This document shows, one piece after another, positions 53,557-61,143 of a stretch of 64,000 nt of DNA (position 1 is the first letter of the stretch; every line of letters starts with the position of its first letter). The notes beneath the pieces are model-generated. The model did no database searches. It was not told where the DNA came from and saw only the letters and a program-made list of their open reading frames with translations. The translations under genes were made by a program, and so were the position numbers. This DNA comes from Myxococcota bacterium (GTDB lineage Bacteria; Myxococcota_A; UBA9160; UBA6930): contig JANQOX010000019.1 in assembly GCA_028285625.1 (NCBI GenBank), positions 310,001 through 374,000 of the forward strand, in the 5' to 3' direction.

Positions 53557-54255
53557 TCAGGAGCTCGCCTCGCTCGCCAGCCGCTCTTCGAGCACGTAGC
53601 CCACGCCTTTCACGGTGTGGATCAACTTCGCGTCGAAATCCTGATCGAGCTTCTTGCGCAAGTGGTTGATGTGCACGTCGATCAGGTTCGAGTAGGTGTC
53701 GAAGCCGTGTCCCCAGACCTTCTCGGTGATCATCGCGCGCGACACCGCCTGCCCCTGGTTGCGCAGCAGGTACTCGAGCAGCGAGAACTCCTTGGGGGTG
53801 AGTTCGATCGGGCGACCGCCGCGCTCGACGGCATGCCGCCTCAGGTCGAGCACCAGGTCGGCCACGGCCAGCTGACCGCTGTCGGGCTCCGCCAGCGTGC
53901 GCCGGGCCACCGCCTGGATGCGCGCGAGCAGCTCGGCAAAGGCGAAGGGCTTCACCAGATAGTCGTCGGCCCCGAGGTTGAGGCCGCGGATCCGGTCGGC
54001 GACCTCCCCCCGCGCGGTCAGGAAGATGGCCGGGGTGTCGATGCTGCGTTCGCGCACGGCCTCGAGGATCGAGAAACCGTCCCCATCGGGCAGCATCACG
54101 TCGAGCACCAGCAGATCGAAGGGGCCGGCCAGGGCGCGCTCGAGGCCCTCGGCCGCGTCGTGGGCGACCTCGACCTCGTAGCCCCGCTCTTTCAGGCCCT
54201 TCTCGATGTACTCGCGCGCGGTCGCGTCGTCTTCGACGTAGAGGATGCGAAGCAT
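53557..54255 (-). CDS. OmpR-family response regulator
   Basis: A 232-aa regulator with phospho-acceptor Asp52 (LLVLDVMLPDGDGF), Thr/Lys switch residues in FLTARGEVADRIRGLNLGADDYLVKPF, and a winged-helix effector domain (IELTPKEFSLLEYLLRNQGQAVSRAMITEKVWG, IDVHINHLRKKLD, VKGVGYVLEE). It pairs with the downstream kinase. It has the same family signature as CopR/CusR. The ATG is at 54255. Confidence 0.95.
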   Translation of the reverse strand: MLRILYVEDDATAREYIEKGLKERGYEVEVAHDAAEGLERALAGPFDLLVLDVMLPDGDGFSILEAVRERSIDTPAIFLTARGEVADRIRGLNLGADDYLVKPFAFAELLARIQAVARRTLAEPDSGQLAVADLVLDLRRHAVERGGRPIELTPKEFSLLEYLLRNQGQAVSRAMITEKVWGHGFDTYSNLIDVHINHLRKKLDQDFDAKLIHTVKGVGYVLEERLASEASS

Positions 54256-54318
54256 GGCGCCGGCGATTGTAGGGCAAGCCGATCCAGGAGCGCGGCCGGT
54301 CGCCTCATGCGGGCAGGT

Positions 54319-54633
54319 TCAGTCCGCGGGGCGCTCGACGGGCGGCCCACCCGAGGGGCTGCCCTCGTCCCCGTGCTTGTTCAGCAGCATCAGGTTGCGG
54401 GCGTAGACGAAGGCGTTGGGCAGGTACCCCATCAGGAAGACCGGCTCCTTGCGGTGGATGGCGTACACCAGCAGGATCAGGGTGCCGACGATGCTCAGGT
54501 ACCAGAAGGCCTTGGGGATGTAGCTACGGCCCGCGCGCTCCGAAGCCACCCATTGCACGAGAAAACGCGAGAAGAACGCGGCCTGGCCCGTCAATCCGAA
54601 CAAGAGCCAGGGTGTCGAGTCGCTCCAATCCAT
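54319..54633 (-). CDS. Stand-alone lipid-A-disaccharide-synthase N-terminal domain (LAB_N) protein
   Basis: A 104-aa membrane protein with three hydrophobic helices. FGLTGQAAFFSRFLVQWVASERAGRSYIPKAFWYLSIVGTLILLVYAIHRKEPVFLMGYLPNAFVYARNLML matches the LAB_N domain (quoted in pieces: FFSRFLVQWVASE, IPKAFWYLSIVG, YLPNAFVYARNLML). Such domains occur beside glycosyltransferases or as flippase-like small proteins in lipid-A or undecaprenyl-linked sugar modification. No such partner is adjacent here. The ATG follows GGGAGCGCGCCG. Confidence 0.85.
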   Translation of the reverse strand: MDWSDSTPWLLFGLTGQAAFFSRFLVQWVASERAGRSYIPKAFWYLSIVGTLILLVYAIHRKEPVFLMGYLPNAFVYARNLMLLNKHGDEGSPSGGPPVERPAD

Positions 54634-54706
54634 CGGCGCGCTCCCTCCGAGTGCGGAAGGCGCGCAGGGTCGCGGACGGGCCCCCGGCGGGCAAGTCGCG
54701 CCAATC

Positions 54707-54734
54707 TTGACACGAAGGTCCAGATTCCTAGGCT
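54707..54734 (+). promoter_or_regulatory. TTGACA promoter for rrf2-mrp (predicted leaderless)
   Basis: TTGACA, 16-base spacer, TAGGCT. The expected RNA start is at or next to the ATG at 54741, and there is no SD (GGCTTGCACC). This is the second regulator gene in the window with this arrangement. Confidence 0.55.
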
Positions 54735-54740
54735 TGCACC

Positions 54741-55214
54741 ATGCAGCTCCTGGCCCAGGAGGAGTACGGGCTCCGATGCCTGCTCGACCTGGCCCGGCAC
54801 GTCGAGGAGCGGCCCCGTACGATCCACGAGATCGCGGAGGCCGAAGGCATCTCGTCGGACTATGCGGCGAAACTGCTGCGGGCCCTTCGACGCGGTGATC
54901 TGGTGGAGAGCACCCGCGGTGCGGCCGGCGGCTACCGGCTCGCGAGGGATCCCTCGTCGATCACGGCCTGGGACGCCATCGAGGTCCTGGGCGGCGCGCT
55001 GTTCCCCGACGAGTTCTGCGCCTGCCATCCGGGACAGCACAGCCGCTGCGTTCGCGGTAGCGACTGTGCGCTGCGCGCCGTCTGGCGCGCGGTGGACCAC
55101 GCCGTGCGCGGCGTCCTCGGGCGCATCACCCTCGAAGACCTGAGTCGCAGCGAGCCGGCCATGGCCACGCTGCTCGAAACCCCGACATTCGCACCCGCGC
55201 GGAGAACCCCATGA
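54741..55214 (+). CDS. Rrf2-family regulator, probably Fe-S sensing
   Basis: A 157-aa Rrf2/IscR-type repressor. The winged helix is EEYGLRCLLDLARHVEERPRTIHEIAEAEGISSDYAAKLLRALRRGDLVES. Cysteines 93, 95, 103 and 109 (EFCACHPGQHSRCVRGSDCALR) could bind an Fe-S cluster as in IscR. It overlaps the mrp ATG by 4 bases. Together with a Fe-S carrier gene this points to cluster homeostasis. One more Cys than IscR needs is present, and the CAC spacing is unusual. Confidence 0.9.
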   Translation: MQLLAQEEYGLRCLLDLARHVEERPRTIHEIAEAEGISSDYAAKLLRALRRGDLVESTRGAAGGYRLARDPSSITAWDAIEVLGGALFPDEFCACHPGQHSRCVRGSDCALRAVWRAVDHAVRGVLGRITLEDLSRSEPAMATLLETPTFAPARRTP

Positions 55215-56314
55215 GTACAGTGACGGAGGCGCAGCTGCTCGAAGCCCTGCGCCCGATCATCGACCCCGACTTCGGCAAGAGCATCGTCGACCTCGGGTTC
55301 GTGAAGGACATCCGGATCGACGGCGATCGCGTCGCCTTCGCCATCGAACTGACGACGCCCGCCTGCCCGGTGAAGGCCGAGTTCGAGCGGGAGGCGCGGG
55401 AGCGCGCCGGCGCGCTGCCGGGCGTGGCCCACGTCGAGGTCGAGATGACCGCCAACACCCGCGGTGCCGCGCCCCGCCAGACCGGCGACGTGCTGCCGGG
55501 CGTGCGCAACACCATCGCCGTGGCCTCGGGCAAGGGCGGCGTCGGCAAGAGCACCACCGCCGTCAACCTGGCGCTCTCGCTTCAAGCCAGCGGCGCGCGC
55601 GTGGGCTTGATGGATGCGGACGTCTATGGCCCGTCCCTGCCGCTGCTGCTCGGCGTGCAGGCCCAGCCGACCACCGTCGAGCGCAAGGACCGCAAGGTCA
55701 TCCTGCCCCTCGAGGCCCAGGGCCTGAAGGTCATGTCGATGGGGTTCTTCGTCACCGACAGCTCGCCGATCATCTGGCGCGGCCCCATGGTGCACGGGCT
55801 GATCCGGCAGTTTCTCACCGACGTGGAGTGGGGCGAGCTCGACTACCTGGTGATCGACCTGCCCCCGGGCACCGGGGACGCGGCGCTGACGCTGACCCAG
55901 CAGGCGCCGCTCTCGGGCGCGGTGATCGTCACCACCGCCAACGACCTCTCGATCATCGATGCCCGCAAGGGACTCGCCATGTTCGAGAAGGTGGACGTGC
56001 CGGTGCTCGGCATCGTCGAGAACATGTCCTACTTCGTGCCGCCGGACCTGCCCGACCGCCGCTACTACATCTTCGGCGAAGGCGGCGGCAAGCGCGTGGC
56101 CGACGAGTTGGGCGTCGACTTCCTCGGCGAGGTGCCGATCGACCCGCGTGTGGTGGAGGGCGGCGACGCCGGACGACCCGTGGTGGCCCATGCCACCGAC
56201 AGCGAGGCCGCGCGCTGCCTCACGGCCATCGCGGGTCGTGTGGCCCGCAAGCTCGCCGTGCTCGCAGAAGACGGCCCCAAGGTGGCCGACGCCAACATCA
56301 CCTGGGTGTCCTAG
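55211..56314 (+). CDS. mrp: Mrp/ApbC-type P-loop Fe-S carrier lacking the CxxC motif
   Basis: A 367-aa protein. The N-terminal MIP18/DUF59 domain (LRPIIDPDFGKSIVDLGFVKDI) includes Cys52 (TPACPVK). The deviant Walker A is GKGGVGKST at 107-115, with DADVYGPSLP and VIDLPPGTGDAALT following. The bridging-cluster CxxC expected after the ENMSYFV block (from 272) is replaced by PPDLPDRRYYIFGEGGG. That Cys-free version is known from cyanobacterial and other Mrp proteins. It is translated with the Rrf2 gene (ATGA overlap). Confidence 0.93.
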   Translation: MSTVTEAQLLEALRPIIDPDFGKSIVDLGFVKDIRIDGDRVAFAIELTTPACPVKAEFEREARERAGALPGVAHVEVEMTANTRGAAPRQTGDVLPGVRNTIAVASGKGGVGKSTTAVNLALSLQASGARVGLMDADVYGPSLPLLLGVQAQPTTVERKDRKVILPLEAQGLKVMSMGFFVTDSSPIIWRGPMVHGLIRQFLTDVEWGELDYLVIDLPPGTGDAALTLTQQAPLSGAVIVTTANDLSIIDARKGLAMFEKVDVPVLGIVENMSYFVPPDLPDRRYYIFGEGGGKRVADELGVDFLGEVPIDPRVVEGGDAGRPVVAHATDSEAARCLTAIAGRVARKLAVLAEDGPKVADANITWVS

Positions 56315-56375
56315 TCGAACCGAGCGGGGCGGAGTCGTCGAAGCGGCTGGCCGTCGTCTTCGGCGCGACGCGCGG

Positions 56376-57071
56376 CTACTCCGGCGTTCCGTGCAGCAGC
56401 TCGCGGTGCATCGGCGGCGACGGCCCCAGGCGCTCCTTGGGTGCGCGCTCCAGGTACGCTTCGTAGGTCAGCTGCTCCAGCTCGACGTCCGCGGGCACCT
56501 GGAAGAACGCATCGGGGAGCTGCAGGTCGCGGCTCCACTCGAGGTAGCGCGACAGCGACTCGCGGCCGGTGTTGCGCACCCAGATCTTCCGCCACAGCGG
56601 GAGCTTGGCATCGCCTTCCGACACGCAGACCTCGCGGCGCCCTTCCTGGTTCGTGAGCCGCCAGATGTCGCAGCGGCTGGTCCCGACCCGCTCGGACCCC
56701 ACCTGCTCGGCTCCGGCGCTGCGCAGTGCCGCCAGCTCGTTGGCGAAGGGACGCTCACGGTCGGCATCCTGGGCGATCGCCAGGGGGCTGCGCGCGATGG
56801 AGATGCCCCGGCGCGACAGCCGGTCGAAGACGACGTAGCGACCGTCGGCCACCAGGTTCACGATCGGATGGCCCATGAACGTGTTCTCGGAGCGCAGCCG
56901 GTCCCCCTTGGACCACAGGTGCTCCAGGCGAACCGGCGCATCCCCGGTGGTGAGGCGCTCGGCGTACCAGGAGGTCTCGCCGGCGGCGTCCTCCTGGGCG
57001 TGAGCCGGGGCAGAGCCGAGCAGGCAGGCGAACGTGGCGAGCAGCAGCGCGAGCGAGCCCTTGGACGTCAC
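56376..57071 (-). CDS. Exported protein, LolA/outer-membrane-lipoprotein-sorting-like
   Basis: A 231-aa protein with a signal peptide (GSLALLLATFACLLGSAPAHAQ) and a beta-rich body: RLEHLWSKGDRLRSENTFMGHPIVNLVADGRYVVFDRLSRRGISI, CDIWRLTNQEGRREVCVSEGDAKLPLWRKIWVR and a last helical segment. Two Cys (CDIW ... VCV) could form a disulfide. The strand pattern is like DUF4412/LolA-type lipid-binding half-barrels, but no specific family is certain. The GTG start follows AGGAGGGG. It is divergent from thiD and convergent with mrp. Confidence 0.7.
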   Translation of the reverse strand: MTSKGSLALLLATFACLLGSAPAHAQEDAAGETSWYAERLTTGDAPVRLEHLWSKGDRLRSENTFMGHPIVNLVADGRYVVFDRLSRRGISIARSPLAIAQDADRERPFANELAALRSAGAEQVGSERVGTSRCDIWRLTNQEGRREVCVSEGDAKLPLWRKIWVRNTGRESLSRYLEWSRDLQLPDAFFQVPADVELEQLTYEAYLERAPKERLGPSPPMHRELLHGTPE

Positions 57072-57175
57072 GTGGGCGATCCCCTCCTGGCCGGGTGAGC
57101 TTCCGGGCCCCGGTCCGGGCGCGGAGGTTAACGCCCCACGCACCACCGCGCGCGGTCGACCGCTAGGATCCCGTC

Positions 57176-57961
57176 ATGCGGGTGGCACTCAGCATCGCCG
57201 GCTCGGACCCGACCGGCGGAGCGGGCCTCCAGGCGGACCTCCAGGTGTTCCGCGTCTTCGACGTCCACGGATCGGCGGTCCCCACGGCACTCACCGTCCA
57301 GGACACCGCCGGCGTGCGGCAGGTGCTGCCCGTCTTTCCATCGGTGGTACGCGACCAGATCCGGGTGCTGCTCTCGGACTTCCTTCCGGACGCGATCAAG
57401 CTCGGGATGCTCGGCTCGGACGACGTCCTGCGCGCCGTCGATCTGGCACTGGCCGGCCTGCCCGAAGACGGACCGCCGATCGTGATCGACCCGGTCCTGC
57501 GCTCCAGCGACGGCAAGACCCTGCTCGAGCCCCGGGCGCTTCCGGGCCTCCAGCAGCTGCTGGCGCGTGCGGCGCTGGTGACCCCGAACCTGCCGGAGGC
57601 CGAAGAGCTCGTTGGCGGCGACGTCTCGACCCGCGACGGCGTGGAGACCGCAGCACGACGTCTGGTGGACGAGCTGGGAGCGGGGGCGGCGTTGGTCAAG
57701 GGCGGACACGCCGAAGGCCCCTCCGACGACTGCCTGGCCTGGCGGGCCGACGCGGGCACCGAGGTGCGCTGGTTCGAAGGCAAGCGGATCGCCGGTGATC
57801 CGGTGCATGGGACGGGCTGCGCGCTGTCCGCGGCGATCGCCGCGGGCCTGGCGTGTGGTCACGACCTCGAGCGCGCCGTCGTGCGCGGCCGCGACTTCGT
57901 GCGCGATGCGATCCGACGTGCCGAACCCCTCGGCCAGGGCGCGCGGATCCTGCGCCTGTGA
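57176..57961 (+). CDS. thiD: Hydroxymethylpyrimidine/phosphomethylpyrimidine kinase
   Basis: A 261-aa ribokinase-fold enzyme making HMP-PP for thiamine. Typical blocks are ALSIAGSDPTGGAGLQADLQVF, IKLGMLGSDDV, IDPVLRSSDGKTLL, VTPNLPEAEELVG, ALVKGGHAEGPSDD and HGTGCALSAAIAAGLACG with the catalytic Asp/Cys region. No TPP riboswitch is visible upstream. Its TGA overlaps the GTG of the MutS-like gene (GTGA), an odd but clear coupling. Confidence 0.95.
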   Translation: MRVALSIAGSDPTGGAGLQADLQVFRVFDVHGSAVPTALTVQDTAGVRQVLPVFPSVVRDQIRVLLSDFLPDAIKLGMLGSDDVLRAVDLALAGLPEDGPPIVIDPVLRSSDGKTLLEPRALPGLQQLLARAALVTPNLPEAEELVGGDVSTRDGVETAARRLVDELGAGAALVKGGHAEGPSDDCLAWRADAGTEVRWFEGKRIAGDPVHGTGCALSAAIAAGLACGHDLERAVVRGRDFVRDAIRRAEPLGQGARILRL

Positions 57962-59826
57962 GTACGCACACCGAGCCGCCCGATCCCGTGAGCGGGGAGC
58001 CCGAGCCCCCCATGCCCGTCGGCACGCCCGCCGATCCCGGCGGCCCCGCCGGCATCTACGCGGCGCGCCTGGCCGACCGGCAGGCACTGCTCGATCGGCT
58101 GCGCCGCCACGACGGCTGGCTCTCGAACGCGCGCCTGGCCGTGTTCGTCGCGGGGGCCGCGGTGGCGTGGTTCGTCCTGGGCGCGCGGACCCTGGGCCTG
58201 GCATGGCTGCTCCCCCCGACGGCCGTGTTCGCCGCGCTGCTGCTGGTCCACGATCGCGTGATCCGGCGGCGCGAGGTCGCCGAGCGCGCCGTGGCGTACC
58301 TCGAGCGGGGAATCGCCCGGCTCGAGTACCGCTTCGCAGGCCTGGGCTGCACCGAAGCCGGTTTCACCGAGCCTCACCACCCCTACGCCATCGACCTCGA
58401 CCTGTTCGGCGCGGGGTCGCTCTTCGAGCGCGTCTGCGAGGCACGCACGCGCGCCGGCCAGGAGCGCCTGGCGGGATGGCTGCTGGCGGGGGCTACGCCG
58501 GACGAGGTTCGCGCCCGGCAGGAGGCCGTGCGCGAACTCGCCCAGGACCTGGACCTGCGCGAGGAGCTCGCCCTGCTGGGAGACGACCTGCGCGACAGCG
58601 TCGAGCCCGAGGCCCTGCGCACCTGGGGCACTGCACCGCCCGAGATCGCGAGCCCGGTGCACCGCTTCGTCGCCCCGGTCCTGGTGGCCCTCACCCTGGC
58701 GGCGGGCTTCCTGTGGTTTCGCGGTGCAGGCCCCCTGCCCTTCGTCGTAGCGCTGATGGTGCAGGCGGGCTACGCGGGGGCTCTGCGCACCCGGGTGGTG
58801 CGCGTGATCTCGGCCGTCGGCGCGCCGTCGCGCGACCTCGACGTCTACGCGGGCGTCCTCGAGCTACTCGAGCGCGCGTCGTTCGAGGCGCCCCTGCTGC
58901 GAGCCCTGCAGGAGCGGCTGCGCATCGACGGCGTGCCGCCGAGCCGCCGCATCCGCCGACTGCACCGCTGGGTCGAACTGCTCGATGCCCGCCGCAACCA
59001 GTTCTTCGCGCCGGTCGCGGTGCTGCTGCTCTGGGCTACCCAGCTCGCCTTCGCACTGGAGCGCTGGCGTCGGCAGGTGGGCCCGCGACTCGGCGACTGG
59101 GTCGACGCCATCGCCACATTCGAGGCGCTGTCGTCGCTCGCCGGCCACGCCTTCGAGGAGCCGGGCTTCGTGTATCCCGAACTCGTCGATCGGCCCTGCT
59201 TCGAGGCGAACGAGCTGGGCCACCCGTTGATCCCTCCGGACCGCCGCGTGCCCAACGACGTGGCGCTCGGCGGTGACCCTGGTGTGTTCGTGGTGAGCGG
59301 GTCGAACATGTCGGGCAAGAGCACGCTGCTTCGCTCGGTGGGAGCGGCCGCCGTCCTGGGCCAGGCCGGCGCGCCGGTCTGTGCGGCGTCGCTGGTGATG
59401 TCGCCGCTGCGCGTGGGCGCGTCGATCCAGGTCGTGGATTCGCTCATGGAGGGCGCCTCGCACTTCTACGCCGAGATCCAGCGCGTGCGCCAGGTGATGG
59501 AGATTGCCGAGGACCCGCCCGAGGGCGGCGCGGCGCTCTTCCTCCTGGACGAGATCTTCCACGGCACCAACTCCCACGATCGCGGGATCGGGGCCGAGGC
59601 CGTGGTGCGGGGGCTTCTCTCGCGAGGTGCGCTCGGGCTGGTCACCACCCACGACCTGGCCCTGGCCCGGGTGGCCGACGGGCTGGCTCCGCGCGCGCGC
59701 AACGTCCACTTCGAGGACCACCTGGACGGCGAGGGACGCATCGCATTCGACTACCGCATGCGCGAGGGCATCGTGACCCGAAGCAACGCGCTGGCCCTGA
59801 TGCGTGCGGTCGGCCTGCCGGTCTGA
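57958..59826 (+). CDS. Membrane-embedded MutS-like ATPase
   Basis: A 622-aa protein with a C-terminal MutS domain V: Walker A GSNMSGKSTLLR (about 448-459), the VGASIQVVDSLMEGASHFYAEIQR signature and Walker B LFLLDEIFHGTNSHDR (Asp531 region). The N-terminus lacks the mismatch-recognition domain (no FxE). Instead there are hydrophobic pairs at about 60-105 and 235-275 and a single helix at 345-365. MutS-like proteins with transmembrane helices form a poorly understood family. It is coupled to thiD by overlap. A role in mismatch repair is unlikely. Confidence 0.88.
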   Translation: MSTHTEPPDPVSGEPEPPMPVGTPADPGGPAGIYAARLADRQALLDRLRRHDGWLSNARLAVFVAGAAVAWFVLGARTLGLAWLLPPTAVFAALLLVHDRVIRRREVAERAVAYLERGIARLEYRFAGLGCTEAGFTEPHHPYAIDLDLFGAGSLFERVCEARTRAGQERLAGWLLAGATPDEVRARQEAVRELAQDLDLREELALLGDDLRDSVEPEALRTWGTAPPEIASPVHRFVAPVLVALTLAAGFLWFRGAGPLPFVVALMVQAGYAGALRTRVVRVISAVGAPSRDLDVYAGVLELLERASFEAPLLRALQERLRIDGVPPSRRIRRLHRWVELLDARRNQFFAPVAVLLLWATQLAFALERWRRQVGPRLGDWVDAIATFEALSSLAGHAFEEPGFVYPELVDRPCFEANELGHPLIPPDRRVPNDVALGGDPGVFVVSGSNMSGKSTLLRSVGAAAVLGQAGAPVCAASLVMSPLRVGASIQVVDSLMEGASHFYAEIQRVRQVMEIAEDPPEGGAALFLLDEIFHGTNSHDRGIGAEAVVRGLLSRGALGLVTTHDLALARVADGLAPRARNVHFEDHLDGEGRIAFDYRMREGIVTRSNALALMRAVGLPV

Positions 59827-59841
59827 CGCGCGTCGGCCCGA

Positions 59842-60486
59842 CTAGGCTGCGAGGAACAGCACGCCGGCGGTGGCGCCCGCGATGAACGCCGCCGCAACAC
59901 CCTCACCCACTGCGGCGCAAACTACGAACCGCATGAGCGGTACGCGCAGCGCGCCGGCGGTCGAGTTCACGAAGTGCGTGCCCGCCAACGGGACGAAGCG
60001 TCCCGCGATCAGGAACACCGGGTGGTCGGCGCGAAACCCCCGCAGCCACGCGGGCAGCCGCTCCATGCCACGCGCGACGTCGAAGTCGCGCGCCGCGAAG
60101 CGGCAGATGCCGTACTGCACCAGGGCCGAAGCCATCCAGCCGACCCAGATCAGGAGCGCCCCCCAGACCGGGCCGTAGATCACGGCGATGCCGATGGCCA
60201 CGGGCTCCGGCGGAAACGGCGTGAGCGAGATGAGCGTCTGGAGGGGGACCAGGACGCCGGCCGCGCGCATGCCGAAGCGCGCGCGGAGCGCTTCGGGGCC
60301 CCCGATGGCGTCGAGCCAACCCAGGGCGAACCAGCCGGCGGCCGTGAACGCGACCACCGCCGCCACGGCGACCACCAGACGCCAGACGTGGCGCCCGCGG
60401 CTCGGCCGCCCCGAGATGGGGGTGGCCGACGGGGCGCTCGGCGCCAGGTCTCCGGAGCCATCGGTCGTGCGCGCGCTCTCCCCCAC
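59842..60486 (-). CDS. TVP38/TMEM64 (VTT) family membrane protein
   Basis: A protein of about 214 aa with five hydrophobic helices. The VTT-like pattern is LISLTPFPPEPVAIGIAVIYGPVWGALLIWVGWMASALVQYGICRFAARDF, followed by HPVFLIAGRFVPLAGTHFVNSTAGALRVPLMRF (the FxPxP.. and AGxxxM-type motifs). Related DedA/TVP38 proteins act in lipid flipping or envelope homeostasis. The start is uncertain: the GTG at 60486 has no good SD, though an AT-rich TATTAC lies upstream. It is convergent with the MutS-like gene. Confidence 0.85.
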   Translation of the reverse strand: MGESARTTDGSGDLAPSAPSATPISGRPSRGRHVWRLVVAVAAVVAFTAAGWFALGWLDAIGGPEALRARFGMRAAGVLVPLQTLISLTPFPPEPVAIGIAVIYGPVWGALLIWVGWMASALVQYGICRFAARDFDVARGMERLPAWLRGFRADHPVFLIAGRFVPLAGTHFVNSTAGALRVPLMRFVVCAAVGEGVAAAFIAGATAGVLFLAA

Positions 60487-60582
60487 GAGGCGTGGAGGGT
60501 AATACTTTCTCTTCGGCGTCGGAGGGCGTGCGGATCCGGCCCGCAGGAGACGCCGACCCGGGCGTGGTCTAGCGTCGGGGGC

Positions 60583-61068
60583 ATGTCCGAGCCGGCCTAC
60601 CTCTATTGCCCCGAGTGCCACGGCGAGTACCTGCGCAGCGTGACCCGCTGCATCGACTGCGACGTCGCCCTGGTGGCGGAGCATGCGCTGCCGGACGAAG
60701 AGGACCTGGAGCTGCCCCCCGCCGAGCAGCTCGTCTGCATTCGCGTGGCGCCCATTGCCTGGATCCGCGCGCTCTCGGACGGTCTGCGCGACCGCGGGGT
60801 GGCGCATCGGGTCGAGCAGGCCACCCCCGAGGACGCACCGGAGGGACAACGGCCGGACGTCTTCGGCAACGTGTCCCTGTTCGGCTTGTACGTGCAAGAC
60901 GCCCACGCCGAAGACGCCCGTGAGCTCGACGGCACCATGGCGGCCCGGCTCGTCCCGGAGGAGGCGCCGCCCGCCGACGAAGGCGAGGCCGAGAGCTGCC
61001 CAGCCTGCGGGACCCCGGTCGCCGCGGATGCGCCGGAATGCTCGGACTGCGGCCTTTCGTTCGGTTAG
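60583..61068 (+). CDS. Small protein with zinc-ribbon motifs at both ends and DUF2007-like middle
   Basis: A 161-aa protein. The N-terminal ribbon is YLYCPECHGEYLRSVTRCIDCD (CxxC-x13-CxxC), and the C-terminal one is CPACGTPVAADAPECSDCGLSFG. Between them, QLVCIRVAPIAWIRALSDGLRDRGVAHRVEQATPED resembles the DUF2007/putative-signal-transducing domain that senses position in some small proteins. It has no membrane segment. It may be a nucleic-acid or protein adaptor. The function is unknown. Confidence 0.65.
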   Translation: MSEPAYLYCPECHGEYLRSVTRCIDCDVALVAEHALPDEEDLELPPAEQLVCIRVAPIAWIRALSDGLRDRGVAHRVEQATPEDAPEGQRPDVFGNVSLFGLYVQDAHAEDARELDGTMAARLVPEEAPPADEGEAESCPACGTPVAADAPECSDCGLSFG

Positions 61069-61143
61069 GCGCGACCGCCCGCCGCCCCAAACCCGAGTGA
61101 ACGCGATCCCCTGAGCCGCCGCAGATGCGTGTAGGATGGGGGG

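Noticed and set aside
52127..54277. Single response-regulator/kinase fusion
   Set aside because: The kinase frame extends upstream through the regulator gene, but in a different frame from the regulator. Each has its own start and stop, 29 bases apart.
56024..56090. Damaged Mrp gene lacking its CxxC
   Set aside because: The PPD...R.Y.IFG replacement is a known intact variant in other phyla, and the rest of the protein is well conserved.
57072..57175. TPP riboswitch upstream of thiD (or thiE at 46 kb)
   Set aside because: No CTGAGA THI-box core or paired stems are present, and thiE is inside an operon with no leader.
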